Source of the DNA: Hyperoodon ampullatus
Taxonomy: Eukaryota; Chordata; Mammalia; Artiodactyla; Ziphiidae
Length of the DNA stretch: 64,000 nucleotides
Assembly (NCBI GenBank): GCA_949752795.1
Contig: OX457074.1
Location: forward strand, 8,135,527-8,199,526
Direction: 5' to 3'
In this document: positions 23,594 through 34,700 of the stretch, piece by piece
Layout: every line of letters begins with the position of its first letter
Position numbering within the stretch: the first letter of the stretch is position 1
The notes under the pieces: model-generated
Database searches by the model: none
Told to the model about the DNA's origin: nothing
What the model saw: the letters and a program-made list of their open reading frames with translations, nothing else
Translations under genes and position numbers: made by a program

Positions 23594-26500
23594 TGGGGGT
23601 GAGGAGTGGGTGGAGGACAGGCAGCAGGACCAGATGGTTAGATGCCTGGTGCACAGGCTCGACACCACAAAGCTAGTTTCCTTGAGATGGGTGTGTGACC
23701 TTGGATGATTTGTTTAACTCCTGGGTGACCTGGTTCCTTTGCTTCTCCTACTGCTCCCCCAACTGCCGCCACCACCCCTCCCCACCCCCCACCTGACACT
23801 GAAGAAAGAGAGAAGCTACCTGAAGACTTAGCCTTAGAATGCGTCTGGTAGAAGCCTCGTTATGGGCTCCTGGGCAAGGTCAAAGGTGGTGAGAGAGTCC
23901 ACCACTGCCTTTCACACCTTGGTTTCTTGTTTGCGAGTATCTGCACACACAGACACACCACGTGCCCGAAACAGTAAAATCAGAGTGTTTCTTGATTTCC
24001 AGATGCCAAGACCCGCTGTCTCTGCTTCTTTGTAGGATTTCTTGTCGGCTGTGGAGGATGCAGAGAACCAGTTTGCTGGCTCACGGCCTGTAAATGCTGG
24101 GTGCCTGAGACCTGTCTCTTCCCGGCCACAGGAGGCCCAGCTACTGCCATGCCCCACTGCTCCTTCAGAGGCTGCGGGCCTGCCAGCCCTGCGACTCCGC
24201 CTTTCTACCTCCAGCATGCCCAGGGCCGTTGGAGGTCCACCTTCCACAGGAACAGCTCCCCTAAGGCCTGTCTCAACGTCCAGCAGCTGGACTGGCAATC
24301 AGGGAAGAGTGACACTGACAGAAGTGCTCAGTGAGACCCCAGTGAGACCCCAGTCCTCAGTCTCCCACCCCCAGCTCACCTTCAAGAGCAAACAGCAGGT
24401 GATTGGTGGCTTTGAGGGGCCTGAACAAGATGAATTTGATAAGGTCCTGGCAAGCATGGAGCTGGAGGGCCCCGTCATGGAGCTGGAACTTGGAGTTAGC
24501 GGTGAGGCCACAGGAATCCTGCCCACCTGGCGGCGGGAGGACTCAACCTTGGCTAAAAAGGCCCGGGCAGCTGATCTGAGCAGACCTTGCCAAAAGGGGC
24601 CCATGCCTGCAACCCACATAACTGGTGTCCTCAGCCCGGGATGTGCCCCCGGATCCTGTTGTCCGCTGTGGGACTCCACAGTCCCACTTGAGGCCTGGTG
24701 CCACAGGTAACCTTCCTGTCCCAACTGCCTCAATGGTTCGCGGTCAGCAGCCCCATTGGGGAGTCTCTCCCGGTGGTCCCCCTCCTCAAGCACCCCAGCC
24801 TCTCCAAGCTGCTGGCAGGCTCATTCAGAGCAGCCCTCAAAATCATTTCCCTGGTCGGCCATTCCAGTCTCCAAATGCCTGCTTAACTGGCAAACCTCAT
24901 TTTCTTACACCACGAACTCCCAACTCAAGCTGTGCTACTCCCTCAAGGGCTATCTCTGGATTATTTCCTCGGGGGCCCTTCCAGCCCCGAGCTCCAGCAT
25001 CTTCTGTCGAGTCTCCTGTCAGCACCCTGAAGGGCCCCCGTCCTTCCCCAGTCCCTCAAGCCGCTCTGCAGACGCCCATCGTCACGAACCACCTGGTGCA
25101 GCTCGTCACTGCTGCCAACCGGACACCCCAGCAGCCCACTTGCACCTCCACCCGTGCCAAAACGCGCCGCTTCCCCGGCCCAGCTGGGCTCCTGCCTCAC
25201 CAGGTGAGTGACAGCTTCTCTCTGGCCAGAGCCGGAGCTCCCCAGGCTGCTGTGGGCCCAGGAGAGCAGCAGAGTCCCAGAGGATCTTCACGCCCCCCAG
25301 GAAGGAGAGGAAGGAAGTGCAGAGAGGGAGCGTTTCCAAAGCTGTGGAGGAAGTCAGAAGAAGTGGGAAGAATTGAATGCTCGAAAACCCACATGTGAGA
25401 TGCTTAAGGCTTGAGAATGTCACAATTTCCATACATTCGTTGAACATCTACTGTTTCCTAGCACCAGGGCAGGAAGATTCATTCATTTATATTTGCTAAG
25501 GACTGGTATGTGTTGGGCATTGTGCTTGGACCTGAGAATACATAGATTAACATAGAAATAATTCCCGTCCTAAGGAGCTCCCAGGAGAGTGGAAGAAGCA
25601 GACACAAACAAACGATTACACATAAAAGGCACAGGGAGAGTAGAGGTCATTCCCTGGGTGCTGGGGAGACTCTGGGCTCCTTGGGCTTGCTGCGTGGGCT
25701 CTGGAGGGATGAGTAGGAGGTTTACGGAGGTGTGTGTCGGAAGGCTGTGTCCTGGAGGACATTTCAGCAGTGGAAAGACGGGAGAGCGTGTGCAAAGGCA
25801 CAGATGCTCTGGGAGATCCACAGAATCACTCATAGCTGGTGTGGGGTCAACGTGGGGGAGTTGGGGCTGAGCTGCGTGTGTAGATTTCGGCATCAGTGGA
25901 GAGACAGGGTCCAGCAAACTACTCTTGGATCAGATCCCAGCTAATTGGACTCCGAGGATCTGGTCTGGTTGTGATAGGTTACCCCCTTTCCTCACATTTG
26001 AAGGGTGTTTGAAACGATTCCTACCTGTTAACTTGCTCTTCCCTGGCACTTTTAAGAGAAATCCAAGGAGATCATGTACATTCCTCCTGGGATGGATCTC
26101 TGTAGGGAAGGATGAGGTCCCTGAGCAGGGGTTTGGGGAAAGCTGCCTTTTACTCATCTCAGGCCTCTCTATTCGTCATCGCCCCCTTCAGGAAGCCCTG
26201 GGGTTTGTTCCTGGGCCAGCTCTAGCTTCCTCACACTCCCAAAACGATCCCCAAAGCATCTTTTTTGAGCTGCCAACTAGGCTCCTGAGACTTCGTTAGG
26301 AGAGATGTACTATGTGTTAATTGTCCCTGATAGTTTCCTGAACTCATTATGTAGCCCAGACAAGAAGCTGTACTTGTAAATAACAGCTGCTGAGCTTGCT
26401 CTCGCCTTCTCCTCCTCTCTCCCCTTGTAGCACAGTGGGAAAAATCTGGACGACATCATGGTTTCCACGCCCCAGACTCCGACTCATGGTGCTCTGGCTA

Positions 26501-29500
26501 AATTCCGGGCAGAGGTAACTAATTCCATGCAAATGTTAACTTCCTGGGGATCATTTAAGAGTGAGGGACATCCCTACATGTTTCAGTAGCTGAGAATCAG
26601 AGTCTGTGCTGCTCGGCCTGTTCCCTGGGGTCACACACCACAGGGCATATGGGGAGGTGGCAATTTTCCTGGCATAAAGTGAAGCCTATCCTGATGCCAG
26701 AGGGGTGTGTACCGATACCATGAGCCCAGCTTTCTTTCCCAGCTAAGAAAGAAAGGCCCAGCTAACTCCATCTTCCCTCAGAGGAGGAGAGTGCAATAGC
26801 TGTCGAAATTGTATCTCAGGAACCCTGCCTTTCAGGTTTCTGGGAATCAAGCTGGGAAGGATCTGGCTTCATCTTGCCTCTGGTGGGTTCCCTCTTGGTG
26901 GGTGAGACCCAGCCTCCCTCCTCCCTGGGATTCTGGTTGGCCTGCTCCGCTCCCAGACCCACTTTTGCTTTTAATTCTCTCTAGAAGTTTTTCTCTTTCT
27001 CTTTGCTGTAGCTCTGCAGATCCACCAGTCCATTTCAGCTCCAAAGCAATAAATACTCACCTGGATTCAAAGCACTTTTTAATATAAGAAGGTGAATAGT
27101 TAAAGCCAGAGGCATCCCAAATAAAATATAATTGGTTTCAAACTTGCCTGGAAGCCTATAAATGTATGTGGGGGCTCCCTAGCCCTAAGACTTTGCAAGT
27201 CCATTGTAAGAGACAAGCATAGATAGCCTTTTGCATTAATGTAATTAAAATCAGGGCCTGATTTAAAGTAAACAAATGCCTCAGTGAAAGTACCTTTGTT
27301 AGTGTACCTTTGCTATTGCTTCTCAGTGAAAGATGTGATATGCCACAAGGTTTCACACACCATTTTCTGAACTTGGAGATGCATAAAGGGAGAGAGTGTG
27401 GCCACCGTGCTGCAGGGAATTCGCCCTTGCTCTCCCACCCCTCCATCCCAGCTCAGTCAAGGCCTCTAGCAAAGCGGACCTGTTAATGCAGGCTCCCCTT
27501 GTGCTCTGTTGTGCCAGATCGTTACTAGTTCTCAGGCATCGGTGGAGGAGGACTTTGGACGAGGGCCCTGGCTGACCATGAAATCGGCTCTGGGCCTGGA
27601 TGAGAGAGACCCTACCTGTTTCCTCTGTACCTACAGCATCATCATGGTGCTGCGGAAGGTAAGGATCCTGGGTGCTGAGACCCAAAGGGAAGACCATTTT
27701 TATCCCTTTCACCAACCTCCTGCCCTGTTCCACCTTAGGAAAGGGGCTCTCTGTTTGCTCCCTGCTACCCCAGGCCTGTCTCTGAGTGGCAACATGAAGC
27801 CCCTTTGGTCGTATCTTCCACTCACCTGCCTTTTCACAGTATCTGGCATAGGTGGAGGTGGGTTATGGGCATGTCTCTGCACATCTGGGCCCTGAATGGG
27901 GTAAGGTAAACACACTGCTACCCCTAGAGCTCCCTAGAGGTCAAAGGTCACGTGCAGACTCATGTTAGTCCACGTGCTGACGTATTCCTGCCTGTGGCCT
28001 GTGTGATGGAGCTCTATATGAATACATACACATAAACACACAAAAGAAAGGAGGCAGGGGAGACAGACGAAAGGCCCGCCAGCTTCGGGTCTGCCAGAGG
28101 GAGGTGGGATGAGCCCTTTAGACTGCCCCTGTGCCCTCTGAAAAGGAAGATCATCACCACACCAGTGGTCTGCCCCCACTCCCTGCGTGGCCCTGGCACA
28201 CTTGGGAGCCTTACAGGTGGGACGTGGCTGGCTCAGCAAATGCCTCTCCTTGTAACCAGGCAGCCCTGAAGCAGCTGCCCAGGAACAAAGTCCCCAACAT
28301 GGCAGTGATGATCAAGTCCCTGACTCGGAGCACAGTGGACGCCAGTGCGGTTTTCAAGGACCCCACGGGTGAGGAGTTAAGTCCTGGGAGTGTCTGACGA
28401 GTGGCCGCATTGAGGTCAGGAGATGAGGAGGAGCCACCCTCTCCATTTGCAGTTAGGAAAATTGAGGCAGTCTACAACCCCCTTCCCAGCCAGGGCCCAA
28501 ACCAGTCGCTGTGCTGCCCTTGACCCTGATACTGATGGGCGGTGTGGTGTTTGCAGGAGAGATGCAGGGCACGGTGCACAGGTTGCTGCTGGAGACACGC
28601 CAGAATGAGCTGAAGCCTGGCTCAGTGCTGCTGCTAAAGCAGGTACGGGAGCTCCAGGTGGGGACCTGCTCTCCCGCCTCCTGCCCTGGAGAAAGCCCGG
28701 GGGTTGTCTCTCTGGCTCCCTGTCCTCCCAGGGCCCAGGCAGAGAGTGGCTGCCCTAGTGGAAGACCCTGGCTCACTGGAGCCGAGTAAAGACCTGACTG
28801 CCATCCTTCAGGGGGCAGATGGGGGTGGGGGTCGTGCTGTGAGGGGCCGAGGATGGGGTGCGCGGTTCTACTCTGGCAGCAGGGCTGCGGCAGGAGTGAT
28901 TTCTGTGACCCTGGTGCAGAGGCTAGCAAGGGTGAGGCAGGCGGGACTGGGTGGCCGTCCGGCAGCACCTAGCGCTCTGTCAGGACACTGGACACCTTCC
29001 CCCCCTTTCTCTACTCCAGATTGGAGTGTTCTCTCCTTCACTCCGAAATCACTACCTCAACGTGACGCCCAACAACCTGGTCCACGTTTATAGCCCAGAT
29101 TCTGGGGATGGGAACTTCCTCAAGCCATCTCAGCCCTTCCCCAAGGTAAGAGGAGCAAGATGGAGTGGGGGTGGGTAGAGCCGCTTTCCGCCTGGGTCTT
29201 CTGATCTCTTCCCCTCCTCTATCCTGGGGAGCAGGGATGTGAAGTGGACAGTTGCCCTGAGGTGAAAAGATGCCCTTTGGGGACAGGGCCATCTCCTCCT
29301 GTCCCTGGTCCAGCCACCTGCCAGATGGCACAGTAACAGGACCTAGAGGAGCAGCTGGCTTCTGGGTGGATCCCTGAGTGTCTGATGGCAGACCTGAACG
29401 TCGGAGAGCACGGGAGTCACTTGAGAACTAACCGAGTTGAGGGTGCACGATGGGGTGGGGCCCTCAGTGAGTGGCTGAGGGCTGGATTTGCCGCAGGTGG

Positions 29501-32500
29501 CCGTGCGGAGAGCAGACAGCTACAGGTGGTCTCAGGTGAGCCAGCGCTCGCTCTGCATCTTCCCTCCTGGTTCCCACCTCTGCTAGGTGAGGGGGCGCCG
29601 GCCCAGAACTCCTTTGGGAACCAAGGGAGGCTGGGTCCCAGGCAGCTCCACTCCAGGGTGAGGGTGCAGGGCCCGGCCTTGACTTGGCACACAGTGTCTG
29701 TGCCGTCTGTGGCCACCCCCACCTTCCTGGGATCCTGGGTTGTCGTCATGACCTGGCCTGGGGGTCAGGAGACCTAGGTCACGGCCCTGCTCTGCTGGAA
29801 ATTTGTAACATGACCTTGGGCGAGTCCTGTCCCCTCCCCTGCTGTTGCTTTGTCTATAAAATGAGTGGGTTAGACGTGATGACATCTAGTCAAGTTACAT
29901 GTTTAGTTCTAACTTGCTGCTTCTCATCTTTCTCCCTAACCTTCTTCATTCTCTCAATATCACCCCACTTCTAAAAAAAGCATCTTGATTTCCTTTTTTT
30001 ATTTAAATTATTTTTTTGGCTGCGTTGGATCTTCGTTGCTGCACGTGGCTTTCTCTAGTTGCGGCGAGCAGGGACTACTCTTCACTGCAGTGCGCAGGCT
30101 TCTCATTGCAGTGGCTTCTAGTTGCGGAGCGCGGGCTCTAGGGCGCACGGGCTTCAGTAGTTGCAGCGCGTAGGCTCAGTAGTTGTGGCTCGCAGGCTCA
30201 GTAGTTGTGGCGCACGGGCTTAGTTGCTCCACGGCACGTGGGATCTTCCCCGACCAGGGCTCGAACCTGTGTCCCCTGCATTGGCAGGTGGATTCTTAAC
30301 CACTGTGCCACCAGCGAAGTCCCATCTTGATTTCCTTTTAAATTTCAAGTCACCCCAGGTATTCCCTGGTGGTCCAGTGGTTAGGACTCTGTGCTTCCAC
30401 TGCAGGGGGCATGGGTTCGATCCCTGGTCAGGGAACTAAGATCCCGCTCGCTGCAAGGTGCAGCCAAAAAAAAAAAAAAAAAAATTTTTTTCTAAGTCAT
30501 CCATACTTGTTGAAAAAAATTGAAATAGTACAGAATAAAGCAATATGAAACTGACCCTTCTCCACTTCCATTCCCTAGGGCTAACCATGGTTAACAGCTT
30601 TAATTACTAATTTTAATTACCTGTTCATATATTAGCTAGTTTGGGGATTGTTAACAGCTCATTTTTAATTCCAGGCTAACTCCTCAGCATAATTCTGAAT
30701 GGCGTCTTCACTCTCTGCTCCAGTTATAGAGATTCCCTAAAACATCAGATACCAGCAGAATTAGAAAAGAAAATCAGCCAGAAGTTTTCTGGTTTTCTTT
30801 TATTTTTTTAACTGTCTGCTGTTTGGCGTGTTTGGCGTTTCAGCTCCCTCCCCACAGCATGGGCCTGGGGGACTGGCCGCTGCCACGTTCCTCTCTCCCG
30901 TCTTTCCTGAGCCCCCACCTATTCCTCTGAGGTTGTTTGGGCAGAACTGTCCAGAGGGATTTCAGGGGCACAGGTATTGGTAACCAGATCCTCTGTCCCC
31001 AGGATCCAGGAAGCTTCCATGAAAGCCTCCAGCATGAGACCGAGAAGCCTGGGAAAGGCCTCAGAATAGCACAGAACCCAGAGGCAGGGGCATCACCTGA
31101 GAAAGAACTCCCAGAAGCAGGTAAGGCCGTCAGCCCACCCAGGAGCAAAAGAGATTCTCCTTCTATTTCCTCTTGAATAGCTCAGCCAGATTGTTCTGGC
31201 TGCGTCTTGTTCCTCCTCCTGTGAATCTTTGGATCTTACAGAATCTTAACAGAAATCAAATGTGGTGTGTTCTCTGGCGAGGCTGCAGGCCACAAACTAA
31301 TTAACACAAAGAATGTGAACCGAAGCTCCCCATTTTCCAGGCCGTGTGCTGTTAGCCACAGGGGGAGATAGACTGGCACCATCCTTGAGTCTTCTGTGGG
31401 CTGATGGCCAGACCTCAGAGGCAGAATTCCCCATAGTGACTAAGCTCCAAGGCCCTCCAGGTGGTGCTGAGGGGTCAGACATCCATGTGGTTAGGGTGGG
31501 ACCAGGATACAGACCTGAGAGGCCCAAATACAGACCTTTTAGGGCAGGGCCAGCTTGTTCCTCTGGAGGGAGCCTTACCCAGGTGAAGCTAAACACAGTC
31601 CAGGTCTGGTCCTTAGCTCTTTGATTCCATAAATTCAACCCTGTTTGGCCCCAGAGTTCGTGGGATTATGAATAGGTGTCTCGACGTTAACCAAATTCAC
31701 AGTAGACCAATGGATACACCACAAAGCCCATTTCTTTATATTGTATGAAATAGCATCTACCCTGTATGCTGGAATCTTCTCTAGAATCTTGCGCTGTCTC
31801 CTTGTAAGTCAGCTTGATGACAAGCCGAACCATCATCAGAAGGTTGCTGGTGGTCATAGTATAAGAGTGAGGCAAGTTGCCTGTAGAAGGTGTGGTTGGT
31901 GTCATATCTCCACTGTAGGGACAGACCTGCCAGGCAGGCAGCTGCTGGTGGTGGCCGGGCGGCGCTAGGAGACACAAATGCGGATTCCTTCTATGATTCC
32001 CATTTTCCTAGGGTCACGCTGGCTGGCTCACTCCATTTAACCTAGTGTTTCTTCCGACGGTCACAGTGTAGCTAGTGAGAGGCAGCTTTTTTCGTTAGAA
32101 TCAAATTCCAGTCCTGCTTCCCTGAGTACAGTGCTGGTCTCCCTAATTGAATCTGAATGCCCCAAACTGACGTCTGTCCTTCCAGCAGCAGTGTTTATTT
32201 TATCGGGTGCTCTGTGCCAGACTGGGAGCTGGGCTCTGCAGGTATCGTTTCCAGCCTGACTGACTCTGGGGCTGCCTGATCCCGTCCATTCAGCGGGCGT
32301 TTTCTAGTTGGAAGCTATGGCTGTGGTGTCAAAGGGATGCTACTTGGGGAAGTTGTTGACCTCTTTAAACCCTGTTCTCTCAGGTAAAGTGGGGATTATA
32401 ACACGAACTACCACGAGATGCCCTCGAAAGGGGCCCGGTGAGCCCGAAATGAAGTGATGAGTATAATGTGTGCAGCCCTGTGCTGGCACCCAGCACGCCC

Positions 32501-33176
32501 CCGGCACGTGTTAGCTGCCCTTGTTAGCAGTCAGAGGAGCTTACTGAGGTCAGCTCTGTTTCCAAGTTCTCAGACAGAAGCACCCCATCCAAGAACTGTA
32601 GTCGGGGACAGTTACTTTTGTCCCCTCTGCCCACAAGGCACTTTGGGGGAGGGGACGATGATGTCTCCCACTCTGCAGATGAGAAACCAGGTTAATGAAC
32701 TGTGTGATTCTGAACACATGTAATGACTCTTCTGGCCTTCTTTCTCCCTCTGTCCAGCGCAGAGGTTGCACTAGGGGACCTCTGAAGCCTTTCTGCTCGG
32801 GCACTGTACCTCTGGATGGAAAGAGGAGCCATGAAGGCCCCGGGGAGCCTCTTGCTTAGCAAAGTGGCCCGGGCGTTTGCCTCTGCCTTTGTTGTGTGTG
32901 GGTATGTGGGGGGCAGAGGGGAGGTGGAAGGCGGGCCGGCCTCAGGCCTGTCAGTGTGGGTGCTGGCGGTCGGGCGAGCCACCTTCCTGACAGCCCTCCC
33001 GAGGGGCGGGAGCCTTGGCTCTGAGTCACGTGGAGCCCTAATATTATCACTAAGTCTCCCCGCCCTCTCTTTCCCCCTCCGCAGATGACCTAGATGGACT
33101 CCTGAGCGAGCTCCCTGAGGACTTCTTCCGTGGCACCAGCAGTTGGGACTTCCCCAAGGCAGGGCACCCACCATGA
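19000..33176 (+). CDS. HROB: HROB, homologous recombination factor with OB-fold (frame broken in exon 3)
   Basis: HROB (C17orf53/MCM8IP) recruits the MCM8-MCM9 helicase to recombination intermediates for repair synthesis, crosslink repair and meiosis. Coding exons: 19000-19002, 20780-20830, 24036-25203, 26431-26514, 27518-27658, 28260-28368, 28557-28642, 29020-29145, 31003-31120 and 33085-33176. All have GT-AG borders with matching phases. The protein opens MACSLQKLFAVEEEFEDE. Exon 3 encodes a long, probably disordered Pro/Ser-rich region. Exons 5-8 carry the conserved OB-fold part (for example FGRGPWLTMKS and TPNNLVHVYSPDSG). The acidic tail ends GHPP. Exon 3 is 1168 nt where flanking phases need a multiple of three. 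The frame slips near 24627-24631, so as written translation stops at TAA 24708-24710 after about 242 residues. If the slip is an assembly error, the protein is about 659 residues (human about 647). Confidence 0.93.
19241..19511 (-). mobile_element. CHR-2-type SINE in HROB intron 1
   Basis: Reverse copy, TTTATTTATTTATTTTTGGC to GCCACCAGGGAAGCCCC. Confidence 0.9.
19707..19916 (-). mobile_element. Young short-type SINE in HROB intron 1
   Basis: TTTTGCGGTACGCGGGCCTC to CACCACCAGGGAAGCCC. The duplicated target is GAGTGACACACTTT. Confidence 0.93.
20255..20535 (+). mobile_element. CHR-2-type SINE in HROB intron 1
   Basis: GGGCTTCCCTGATGGTGCAG head to GACCCAACACAGCC plus poly(A). Confidence 0.9.
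21111..21450 (-). mobile_element. CHR-2-type SINE in HROB intron 2
   Basis: Reverse full-length copy. The duplicated target is ACGATGACATACTT, with one A/G mismatch between copies. Confidence 0.92.
21958..22303 (+). mobile_element. CHR-2-type SINE in HROB intron 2
   Basis: GGGACTTCCCTGGGGGTGCA head and AAATAAATAAATAAATAAAA tail, bordered by AAGAATACA-type duplications. Confidence 0.92.
22650..22880 (-). mobile_element. MIR-like SINE fragment
   Basis: TTACTTAACCTCTCTGAGTC, CATAAAACAGGGACAATAAC and GGTCATCATGAGAACTCATG are reverse-strand MIR phrases. Confidence 0.65.
23526..23592. repeat. (TG)n microsatellite
   Basis: TGCG-interrupted start and then an uninterrupted TG run (about 23554-23592) in HROB intron 2. 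Likely polymorphic. Confidence 0.95.
24036..25203 (+). pseudogene. HROB: HROB exon 3 with net 2-bp deletion
   Basis: The first part reads in one frame (DFLSAVEDAENQ to ATHITGV). From 24628 the homologous protein continues in the next frame (SSARDVPPDPVV onward to TRRFPGPAGLLPHQ at the donor). Conserved residues sit on both sides of the slip: A-H--G before, SA-D---DPV after. This confines the event to about five bases and excludes the later C-run at 24645-24650. The original frame meets TAA at 24708-24710. Everything else in the gene is intact, so this is one lesion in an otherwise well-preserved gene. Confidence 0.8.
25204..28259 (+). other. HROB: HROB introns 3-5
   Basis: Introns 25204-26430, 26515-27517 and 27659-28259 contain L2/MIR-like debris (about 25480-25900) and unique sequence. 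There are no young SINEs here, unlike introns 1 and 2. Confidence 0.75.
29998..30322 (-). mobile_element. CHR-2-type SINE with perfect 17-bp TSD
   Basis: In HROB intron 8. CATCTTGATTTCCTTTT is duplicated exactly at 29981-29997 and 30323-30339. Confidence 0.95.
30358..30484 (+). mobile_element. Short CHR-1-like SINE
   Basis: TATTCCCTGGTGGTCCAGTG, GGGTTCGATCCCTGGTCAGG, AAGGTGCAGCC plus poly(A). Only 35 bp from the previous SINE. Confidence 0.88.
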
Positions 33177-33735
33177 GCCGGCAGCCTCTCAGCACCCAGG
33201 CAAAGCTCTGGTTGTGTCTGATCACGTCCGGGGAGAGAGGAAGACCAACACAATTGGAAAACAAGGTTCCGGGACTTCTCCTGCTTCTCCCACCCTGGAC
33301 ACTTACCCTGAGAACACCCTCATCCCTCGGATTCTTCAGTGCCGTCACTTTGGGTCTTCCTTTGGCAACCGGAACTCTGCCCAGGATCAACTCTCCAGCT
33401 CTACTGCCCTCCAAGCCCTCGGGTGCATATTCCTTCTCCTCCTCCAACAGGGAAGGTGTGCCATTCTCCCACCTCAGCTTGAATTTAGAGGATGCTGGGC
33501 CTGGTCCCTTTACTCCCTAGTCCGCGGGCAGCTGAGGAGCTAAGAGGAGCCGCACCACAGCAGTGGCGACCTGTCCCTCTGGACAAGGAAGGAACACTCA
33601 GACTTCCCTCTGCTTCGTCTCTTGAGGCCTGTAGCTGGCCAGCTCGCCTGTGCCCAGGGCTCCCAGGAGCGGGGGCAGGAGTATGGCTGAGGTGCCTTAT
33701 TCTGAAATAAAGCAGCCGCCTGCTTCACCCACCTC
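33177..33735 (+). other. HROB: HROB 3' UTR
   Basis: From the stop codon to just past the AATAAA at 33706-33711. About 0.55 kb and repeat-free. Confidence 0.8.
33706..33711 (+). terminator. HROB: HROB poly(A) signal AATAAA
   Basis: Canonical hexamer 530 bp after the stop codon, followed by a T/G-containing stretch. Confidence 0.8.
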
Positions 33736-33839
33736 CCTCTCGTTTCCAGCCTCGCCGCTCCTTGTTCGGTCGGCCCTGCCGGTGGTACCTTGGCCAGGGC
33801 AGAGCCAAGCCACTCGTTTTCTCTCTCTCTGCTTTTTTT

Positions 33840-34700
33840 TTTTTAACCATAAACTTTTTCTTGTAGACAGTTTTAGATTTATAGAATTGTTGCAAAGATG
33901 TTACAGGGAGTTCTCATATACCCCACACCCAGTCTCCCCTGTTGCTGCCATCTTACATTAGTGTGGTAGGTTTGTTGCAACTAAATAACCAGTATTGGTA
34001 CATTACTGTTAACTGAATTCCATACTTTATTCACATTTCTCAGTTTCCCCCTGATGTCCTTTTTCTCTTCCAGGATCTCACATTACATTTAGTCATCATG
34101 TCCCTTTAGGTTCTTCTTGGCTGTGGTAGTTTCTCCAACTCTCCTTCTTTCTTAATGACCTTGACGGCTTCGAGGAGTGCAGGTTCGGCACGTTGTCGGA
34201 TGTCCCTCTATGGGAATTTGTCTGGTGTGCCTCCATGATTAGACTGGGGAAGACCTCAGAGGTAAGGTGCTTTTCTCATCACATCATATCAAGGGTTGGT
34301 GTGGACCTTGATCACCTGGCTGACGTAGGGTTTGTCAGATTTGCCACATTTCTCCACTGTCAGGTTACTCTTTTTCCCCCTTTACGCACGATACCCTTTG
34401 GAAGGAATTCACTCTGCTGCCCACACTTAAGGGATGAGGAGTTATGTTCTACCTTCTTAAGGGCAGAATATCTACATGGATTATTTGGAATTCTTCTGCA
34501 TGGGAGATCAGTCTGTTTTCCCTTATCTTTTGTTCAACCACCCATTTATATCAGTGTGGACTCATGGATATTTATTTTATACTTTGGGTTAGAGTCCACT
34601 ACTACTTTATTTATTTTGTTGCCAAGCAACTCTTCACCTCTGTAGCTTCTCTGTACCGCTTTTCAGGCAAGAATTGGACAAGGGTCATGGGTGGGGTGTA
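33840..34700 (+). mobile_element. Old L1-like fragment
   Basis: TGTAGACAGTTTTAGATTTA, TCTCATATACCCCACACCC and TTAGTGTGGTAGGTTTGTTG are phrases of old L1 families. Heavily diverged. Orientation uncertain. Confidence 0.45.

Larger units (their letters stand above)
20831..24035 (+). other. HROB: HROB intron 2
   Basis: Large intron with two CHR-2 SINEs, a MIR-like fragment and a (TG)n array, listed separately. No extra coding exon recognised. Confidence 0.85.
29146..33084 (+). other. HROB: HROB introns 8 and 9
   Basis: Intron 8 (29146-31002) carries two SINEs. Intron 9 (31121-33084) shows mostly unique sequence. The long minus-strand open frame across exon 10 (32692-33447) has no recognisable homology. 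Confidence 0.75.

Noticed and set aside
24625..25398. Open frame considered as a separate gene after the HROB frameshift
   Set aside because: Its translation continues HROB exon 3 and ends at the exon 3 splice donor (25203). The remainder reads into the intron.
32692..33447. Minus-strand 251-codon open frame over HROB exon 10
   Set aside because: Antisense shadow in GC-rich sequence. The plus strand here has a clear HROB exon with a phase-matched acceptor.
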